Shown: piece after piece, positions 56,820 through 64,000 of the stretch | How positions within the stretch are numbered: the first letter of the stretch is position 1 | How the letters are laid out: every line of letters begins with the position of its first letter | Source: Papaver somniferum | Taxonomy: Eukaryota > Streptophyta > Magnoliopsida > Ranunculales > Papaveraceae | Length of the DNA: 64,000 nt | Direction of reading: 5' to 3' | Assembly: GCF_003573695.1 (NCBI RefSeq) | Contig: NC_039359.1 | Location: 94,423,275-94,487,274 of the forward strand | Notes under the pieces: generated by a model | Databases searched by the model: none | What the model was told of the DNA's origin: nothing | What the model saw: the letters and a program-made list of their open reading frames with translations, nothing else | Position numbers and translations under genes: made by a program

Positions 56820-59310
56820 TGAAAAAGCGGGGGTCTAACAACCTCACCCAATATTTCGTTTAGCAATCTGTATGGACTAACTCCAATATACTTTCAAGAG
56901 AATCAACTTGACAGTAAGACTCAATCTTAAGAAAAGTATATCCCAGAGTTATATCTCAATTCAATTTGCAGTCAAACAAATAGGAATTTGCGAGCCTGAT
57001 TGAATATAATAAATAACTTGGACGGTATCAAAAACCAATATCCAAGTGTCAATCAATTTAATCAACAACCCAAAGTAGGAGTCACAAACTGATTGAAATT
57101 ACACACAACCTGTGATATTTCAATTATATAAACAAATATAATGCAGAAAAGAAATAACACAGACACCAGAAATTTTGTTAAAGCAGAAACCGCAAATGCA
57201 GAAAAACCCCGGGACCTAGTCCAGAGTTGAACACCACATTGTATTAAGCCGCTACAGATACTAGCCTACTCCAAATTAACTTCAGATTGGAATGTAGTTG
57301 AGCCTAACCAATCTCACACTGATCAAGGTACAATTGCGTTGCTTACGCCTCTGAATCCTGGCAAGAATCTACGCACTTGATTCCCTTAGCTGATCTCACC
57401 CACAACTAAGAGTTGCTATGACCCAAAGTCGATGACTTGATAAACCAATCTGTCTCGCACAGAAAAGTCTATTGAATAGATAAATCTGTCTCCCACGGAA
57501 ATACCTAAGAGTTTTGTTCCGTCTTTTGATAAATCAAAGTGAACAGGAACCAATTGATACACCAGACTTATATTCCTGAAGAACAACCTAGTAATATCAA
57601 TCAACTCACAATAATCTTAATCGTATGGTAGAGAAACAAGATATTGTGGAGTCACAAACGATGAGACGAAGATGTTTGTGACTACTTTTTATCTTTCCTA
57701 TCGGAGATTAAATCTCGAGCAAATCTTAGAGAAGATAGTACTCAATCAAGATAGAAAACAACAAGATCAGAACATACAACTACATATAAATAGTCGGGTT
57801 TGGCTTCACAATCTCAATGAGGTCTTCAAGTCGTTAACCTACATGGTTTTGGAGAAAACCTAAGGTTAAAGGAGAATCGACTCTAGTCGCAACTAGTATC
57901 ACATAGGAGGTGTGGGGATTATATTTCCCAGTTGCTAGAGTTCTCCCTTATATAGTCTTCAAATCAGGGTTTGCAATCAATGTTACCTTGGTAACAAAGC
58001 ATTCAATATTCACCGTTAGATGAAACCTGATTAGACTCAAGCTAATATATTTCAACCGTTAGATCGAACTTAGCTTGTTACACATAAATGAAAAGTGACT
58101 TTATTTAGATATGGGTAACCGTACCTAAACGTGTACATCTTGTTGGCTCAACAATAGCTAACCGAAGTTAGCCATATGAACACTTTCATATCAACCTTAT
58201 TCATTTTAACCATAACTAATTCAAATGATTCAAATGAAACTAGTTCTACGGTTGTTCAATTGTTTATATTCTTATAGAAGTATACAAGACATAATTCAAG
58301 CAAAATCGATTTTGATTCACTCGAATCAATTCATGAACATTATAGCCACGGTTTGAAAAAGATTGCATCCCTTAATATATAAATGTATTAGTTCATGAAC
58401 AAACCGATTTTAGAACATAACCTACTCAAGTATGCAAACGGGTACACATACCTAAGTGGTCGGACTAAGTTTGGGTTTGCCAGTATGCGAACAGGTACGC
58501 ATACCTTCCAAACTCAGTTAAATCCCGGAACTTGAAACTCACGCCAGTACGCATACATGTATTCATACTAAGTTCCCGGACTTCCATTAAACCAATCAGT
58601 ATGCATACGGGTATGCATACCATGGTTCCCGGACTTGGAATAACTTGCAACAGTTAGCATACAAGTACGCATACTGTGCTATATCCAATCATGGTTAATA
58701 GTTCTAAACTCCCATTTCAATCACTGAAACATTCTCGGAAGACGACAATAGCTGTCTCACACAAACTATTATCTTCAAAGCAATTTTCAAGTGATCGAAT
58801 GATCAATACGAGACATTTCGAGTCTACATCAAATGATTGTCTCACACAAATCATGTAAGATGTTACCATACGATTTTAACATGATCATCTTTTGACTTTC
58901 GTCAAGAATGTAAGATGAACTTGGTTAAAGCGAAAGCTTACCAATATATATTTTGAGATATATGTAAGCGAGTTAAACTCAGCTCGAAATATCAAATGTG
59001 TATAATCGAAATCTATATAGCTATACGATTTTTGTCTCAAATAGGAGATAGAGTAGATAAACTTTTGATTGATAGATGAGTTCAAGTCTCCACATACCTT
59101 TTGTTGATAAGTCCCACAAGCTCCCCTTAGTAGTTCTTCGTCTTCGATTGATGAACGCCGTGAAGTTTAATTCTCAACTACACTTTATATCCTAATCCGA
59201 GACATAGCTATAAGTAGACTAAAAATCAAGACTTATAGTTTTTGCAACTAAACTTGACAACAAGTTTAAGATAGCAACGCTTGCGAGTTCGACCGAGCAA
59301 TGCTCTAACA
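56820..59310 (-). mobile_element. Solo LTR with GTATGCATAC dyad array
   Basis: 2491 bases, minus-strand TGTTAGAGCATTGC...TTTTTCA. Flanks are CACGG (56815-56819) and CACAG (59311-59315), a target duplication with one mismatch. The left 200 bases match the LTR at 61647 closely (GCGGGGGTCTAACAAC; TAGCAATCTGTATGG). A TATA-like TATATAAG (minus) lies at 57949-57956. The conserved segment GCAAATGCAGAAAAACCCC is at 57193-57211. Confidence 0.88.
58430..58675. repeat. Dyad array, GTATGCATAC type
   Basis: Five units start near 58430, 58484, 58547, 58599 and 58651. Each is two half-sites (GTATGCATAC or a variant such as GTACGCATAC) separated by two bases, often GG. At 58599-58620 both halves are perfect 10-base palindromes separated by GG. 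Linker sequence between units is partly conserved (TTCCCGGACTT). Confidence 0.85.
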
Positions 59311-59315
59311 CACAG

Positions 59316-60330
59316 AGTATCATAAAGGAAATTATAACAATATCATTTGGACTGACATAAAACTCTTCTTTGATGCTGCAACTAGGTTATTGTCTTTTAA
59401 TAAATGAATTTGTCTTTTCTAAATAGAGATTTTTATAAGTCGATGGATAATGTAGCTAAATTTAGCAAGAAATATGGTATTAGTATGCTTGTATGGTGAT
59501 CTTCCTTTTATTTTGATTTCCGCTCGGTATTGGTCGACGGGTTTCACTTATAGTCGGTAGCCAGAAAACAAAAATATGTCAGTTTCAAGTAACGGTACTA
59601 TTTTAAAATTTTGTAGTTTCACAACCGTTAACATTAAAATATTAAAACTTGTCAGCTTCAACTTTCAAGTAATTATGATTGAACCTGGGGAAATTATATC
59701 CTTGGAACTTCGATATATACGCTCTTGGATGATCTTGCTCAGACCTTCACTCGGCAGGAACTGAAGTTGGAACGGAAGCAGGAACTGAAACGAGAACTGG
59801 AACTTGAACATGAGCAGGAAGGGGAATCAGGTTCACGGTACGGATATTAATGAATTAGAATGGGAGCCGCATAACTCGCTCGCCTTGCCCTCTTTCGAGT
59901 GAGTCCAATTCCCCCTCACATATATAGGACATATGAGCCTCCTGCGAGTCCCTTCTTTGTTCTTTGCTTTTAAGTTGATAATATCCACCTTTGAACTCCG
60001 GTTAAGTTTCTAATACTATTTTTTTAGTGGATATGTTTATTTGGGCAGGTTTCTGAATTAATAAGGTTTTTGGGTATACTTTAAGAAGTTACTTTTTACT
60101 TTAACTAAGTCGAAAATTCGGAAATCATTCAAGTTCGCAACAAATTTTAAAATCAAAGGTTTATTTTTTACCAAAGTAAATTTCTCTTGCTTGTAAATTT
60201 CGAAATTAACTTCTAGTTATGGTATCAAATCAGACGTTCCAGGTTGCTTTGCTTCTGACACAAGAATACTGATGGGCATATAAACACATTAACACCATGC
60301 TCTTCTCGAATACAAGCATGCAGTGGAATC
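59316..60330. other. Spacer with a GGAACTG-rich tract
   Basis: No gene seen. A purine-rich GGAACTGAAAC-type degenerate repeat lies at 59755-59820. The right end leads into a LINE fragment. Confidence 0.35.
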
Positions 60331-60850
60331 TCCACAACAGACATGTACCATCAGAAAAGAGGATAGGTAAGATGGTACCCACCACCTAAAGACTGGCTAA
60401 AGATAAATATGGATGAAGCAAGAAGATGTTTACCAGGTGGTATACCATAAATTGCAGGGGCAGGATGGATGTGCAGAAACTCATAAAGCTTGGTGGTAAT
60501 GGCAATGACATCACCAATAGGAGAAACAACCACACCTGTGGATGAAACTTGGGATTTCCTTCATGTTGTAAGGATGGCAACTGCACAATGTTGGAGAAAA
60601 ATTTGGTTCGAAACAAGAGTTAATCGAGAAAGCTGATACTCAAATACCATGGATCATTTGAAATATGCTATCCAAAATCCAACATCACCTGCGCTCAATA
60701 AAAAAGTCAAGCTAACACATACCCATCGATAGGCAAACCAGAGAGCATATGGATTGACGAATTTTGTGATAAAGAGACAACAAAAAGAAACGTGCATGTA
60801 ACACCTTTATCTGGAATTATTCATGCCCAACTTGCATCAATGTAATTGTA
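60330..60850 (+). mobile_element. LINE RNase H remnant
   Basis: Plus-strand reading gives PPPKDWLKINMDEARRC (60376-60430), IAGAGWMCRNS (60450-60480), then TPVDETWDFLHVVRMA (60533-60580) and YAIQNPTSP, ending with a trace of ANQRAYGL. This matches the RNase H domain after the RT in plant LINEs (W.PP...W.KIN.DGA ... AG.GGVCR). It is broken by stops. Confidence 0.6.
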
Positions 60851-61149
60851 ACGAATAATTCGATGGGGCGTTTGTACCCTAGAGAAGTTTCTATTTAACA
60901 AATATGACTTTTCACGGCATTTGAGTCATGACTAATCCCGGCAAAAAACTGAGTTAACTCAGTTTCTTAATCTTTTCATCACTTCTCTATTTTCTCACGA
61001 TTACTCACTAAATCCTTTATGATTTCCATTATGATTTCATCATATTATCCTGTCTTAACTAGTTTGTTTTCGTTTTTCTTTATTTGAATTGACCTACCTT
61101 ATCTTCTTCCATATTTACTGTTTTCAAGTAGCCATTTCTTCACAATCAA

Positions 61150-61533
61150 TTGCTTTTTTTCTTTCTTATATGTCTATTTAGTTCTTATTATTTCTCTAAT
61201 GAGTTCTTAAATTTTCTTGCAGGACCTCATCCTTCATTAATCATGGATGGCATCCATTATTGGACCTGGTTTATTCTTCTCCTCGTTCCAATAGTATTGT
61301 TCCAATCAAAAGCAGTATGCACATCGTCTTCTCCGACAGTTTTGAATACCATCATTCTCATGATGGATTCCAACAGTATGTTCCAGTATTTTGTAGTAAA
61401 TCATCTATATGATTTCAATGTCACAACTGATTTTTATAATAGTCAGCTTGTTAACTCAGTTCTTCTGATTCGATTCTTTTCTACAATGTCTTTCAAATCG
61501 CAAAAAATTCAAAATTTGAAAACCCGTGATTAG
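61150..61533 (+). other. Unidentified open frame with a hydrophobic segment
   Basis: The frame has its first ATG at 61243, giving 97 residues: MDGIHYWTWFILLLVPIVLFQSKAV then a polar tail. The start follows TTTTCTTGCAGG, a splice-acceptor-like sequence, so it may be an exon. I do not recognise it and it may be chance. Confidence 0.2.
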
Positions 61534-61646
61534 AGGCATTATATTTTCTCAACGGTCATTTCGTCGTACTTCTTATATCCATTCAATGCGGTTTATGTTT
61601 ATTAGAAAAATATCAAAGCGTATATTACGTTTTCTAAGTCAATATT

Positions 61647-64000
61647 TGAAAAGGCGGGGGTCTAACAACACCACCCAATATTTCTCTTAGCAATCTGTAT
61701 GGACTAACTCCAATATACTTTGCTAGAGAATCAACTAGACAGTCAGACTCAATCTAGATTAAAGTATATCGAGGAGTTAATATCTCTCTCTTGATTTGAT
61801 CTTTACTCAAGCTAATAACAATCATCGAGTCTTTATCAAATACAAGGAATAACTTGTATGGTACCAAAGACCAATATCTAAGGATCAATCAATGACAATC
61901 AACAACCAAAGGTTGGATTATTCTAATTGATGATCTAACGCACAACCTGTATTATTTCAATTATAAAGATAAAACAATATAATGCGGAAATTGAAATAAC
62001 ACGGACACCAGAAATTTTGTTAACGAGGAAACCGCAAATGCAGAAAAACCCCGGGACCTAGTACAGGTTGAACACACACTGTATTAAGCCACTACAGACA
62101 CTAGCCTACTCCAAGCTAACTTCAGACTGGACTGTAGTTGAAACCCAATCAATCTCCCACTGATCCAAGGTACAATTATGCTCCTACACCTCTAATCCCA
62201 GCAGGATACCGAGCACTTGATTCCCTTAGTTGATCTCACCCACAACTAAGAGTTGCTGCGACCCAAAATCGCAGGCTTTGACAATAAACAAATCTGTATC
62301 ACACAGACAAGTCTATCAAAGGATCAATCTGTCTCCCACAGATAAACCCTAAAAGTTTTGTTCCGTCTTTTGATAATAATCAAGGTGAACATGAACCAAT
62401 TGATATTCTGGTCTTATATTCCCGAAGAACAGCTTAGAGTTATCAATCACCTCACAACAATCTTAATCGTATGGTAGAGAAATAAGATGTTGTGGAATCA
62501 CAAACAATGAGACGAAGATGTTTGTGATTACTTTTTATATCCTGCCTATCGGAAATATCAATCTCAATCCAATCAATCTGATTGTACTCGTACGATAGAA
62601 GATGCAAGATCAGATCACACAACTACGATAAAAGTACTATCGGTCTGGCTTCACAATCCCAATGAAGTCTTTAAGTCGTTAACCTGGTTTTAGAAGAAGA
62701 AAACCAAAGGTTAAAGGAGAATCGACTCTGTATGCAAACTAGTATCACAGGTAAGGTGTGGGGATTATTTTTGCACAATACTAGATGTCTCCTTTATTCA
62801 GTCTTTCAAATCAGGGTTTGCAATCAATGTTAGCTTAGTAACAAAGCATTCAATATTCACCGTTAGATGAAAACCTGATTTAGATTCAAGCTAATATTTC
62901 TCAACCGGTAGATCGAAAACTTAGCTTTTTACACACACTTGACAATGCACGCTTCTAGGTTTGTTAACCATACCAAGACGTATGCACTTGTTGGTTCAAC
63001 AATAGTTAACCAAATGGTTAGCATTTAATATCAACCATGTTATTCTTCACCATAACTAGTTCAAATGACTTCAAATGAACTAGTTAGAGAGTTGTTGAAT
63101 TGTAAGGAAATCTTATGTACTACACAAGACACAATTGAAGCAAAGATGATTTGATTCACTTGAATCGGTTCATGAACTTTTATAGCCACGGTTTGCAAAC
63201 TACATTCTTTAGTCTTTTTAAGTTTAAGTTCAGAAATCATCTTCAGATATATAACCTTCTCAAGTTCGTAGACTAGGTTCGCGGACTTAAGTTATCGGGC
63301 ATAGTTTACAAACTCCAGCAGAAATTCTCGGGTATGAGAACTTCACCGGTTCGCGGACTGGGTTCGTGGACTTAGCTTCACGCAAGTAGTTTGTAAACTC
63401 CAGCAGAATTTCTCGGGTTTGAGAACTTCGGCAGTTCGCGGACTGAGTTCGCGGACTTGGCTCACGCCATTCTTCCGGTTCTCTTGATCAACAAAGTTCG
63501 CAAACTTTGGTTCAAGGAATATGACTTATACATAAATGTGTTTCCACAATAATGCTTATGTCCACCATTGGTTATGTAATCTAAACTCTCATTTTAATCA
63601 TTGAAACATTCTTAGAGGACGTTATATAGTTGCTACACCATTTCTCGTCAAAGCAATTTTCAAGACGATTGAAACATATCATGACTTTCGTCACATGGTA
63701 AATATAAACTTAATTGAAGCGAAAAGCTTACTAACACATATTTCGAGATATAGATAGGCAAGATATACTCGGCTCCAAATACCAAATGTGTATAATCCAA
63801 GTCTATATATATATAGCATACGACTTGTTGTCTCAAAGGGTAGGAGATAGAGTAGATAGACTTTTGAGTGATAGATAAATTCAAGTCTTCACATACCTTT
63901 TTGTCGAGAAGTTCCACCGGTTCCTTGAGTAGTTCTTCTACTTGTATGATGAATCTCCATGAAGTCCTTGAGCTCAACTACACTTTCTATCCTAGTCCGA
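61647..64000 (-). mobile_element. LTR with GTTCGCGGACT dyad array, cut by the window end
   Basis: The end TTTTCA is at 61647 (minus strand), with candidate target-site ATATT at 61642-61646. Sequence to 64000 follows the LTR at 56820-59310, which predicts its start roughly 100 bases past the window. It may be a solo LTR or the 3' LTR of a full element. The conserved segment GAGGAAACCGCAAATGCAG is at 62024-62042. Confidence 0.85.
63263..63458. repeat. Dyad array, GTTCGCGGACT type
   Basis: Three double units start near 63263, 63349 and 63433, each AGTTCGCGGACT then (G/A)G then GTTCGCGGACTT. Two longer spacers (CTCCAGCAGAA(A)TTCTCGGG, at 63314 and 63400) repeat between them. A single half-site variant (AAGTTCGCAAACTT) lies at 63495-63508. 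Confidence 0.82.

Noticed and set aside
35025..63458. LTR dyad arrays considered as CRISPR-like arrays
   Set aside because: Units are imperfect, few and embedded in eukaryotic LTRs; no cas genes and a plant context.
1..64000. tRNA, rRNA or organelle insertions
   Set aside because: I looked for tRNA-like A/B boxes with acceptor pairing, and for rRNA or chloroplast phrases, and found nothing convincing; a covariance-model scan would be decisive.

Overview
This is a plant nuclear window. Three things show it: multi-exon genes with GT-AG introns, plant-specific families (F-box/DUF295, plant mobile domain, ARM-repeat proteins) and dense layered LTR retrotransposons. A basal eudicot such as a poppy relative (Papaver, Ranunculales) fits best. 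That rests on remembered family resemblance, not on a search.

Layout. 1-5.5 kb: 3' half of a decayed Ty3/Gypsy element (gag end, protease, 3' LTR). 6.3-9.0 kb: two broken minus-strand genes, a Myb/NAM-associated 'GST T3-like' protein and a plant mobile domain (PMD) protein, with copies of a near-palindromic GACGCC...GGCGTC motif around them. 9.9-12.3 kb: two LINE fragments in opposite orientation. 13-29 kb: the only genic island. It holds two DUF295 loci (one a clear pseudogene, one an F-box gene with two frameshifts), an intact two-exon ARM-repeat gene, and an intact 18-exon gene for the GPI inositol-deacylase PGAP1. I resolved the PGAP1 exons to the base; they sum to 1112 codons plus stop.

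29.9-64 kb is almost entirely transposon-derived. A Ty1/Copia element (29919-37162, 224-bp LTRs, TSD TGTAT) contains a Stowaway-like MITE and a 2.3-kb solo LTR. A SIRE-like Copia derivative without pol (39641-56464, TSD CACTC) carries a Gypsy-like solo LTR in its 3' LTR. That solo LTR is itself interrupted by a 3.65-kb CACTA element holding exon-like gene fragments. The 5' LTR carries another solo LTR. Two more LTRs of a related family follow (56820-59310 and 61647 to the window end), separated by a LINE RNase H fragment.

The most unusual signal is in these related LTRs. At an equivalent place in U3, upstream of the TATA box, each carries an array of about 3-6 short dyad-symmetric units spaced about 40-100 bp apart. 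The unit sequence differs completely between copies: GTATGCATAC, GTTCGCGGACT, GGTTCGTGAACC or AGGATCGGTTCC. This looks like fast-diverging protein-binding sites in otherwise related LTRs. The function is a hypothesis.
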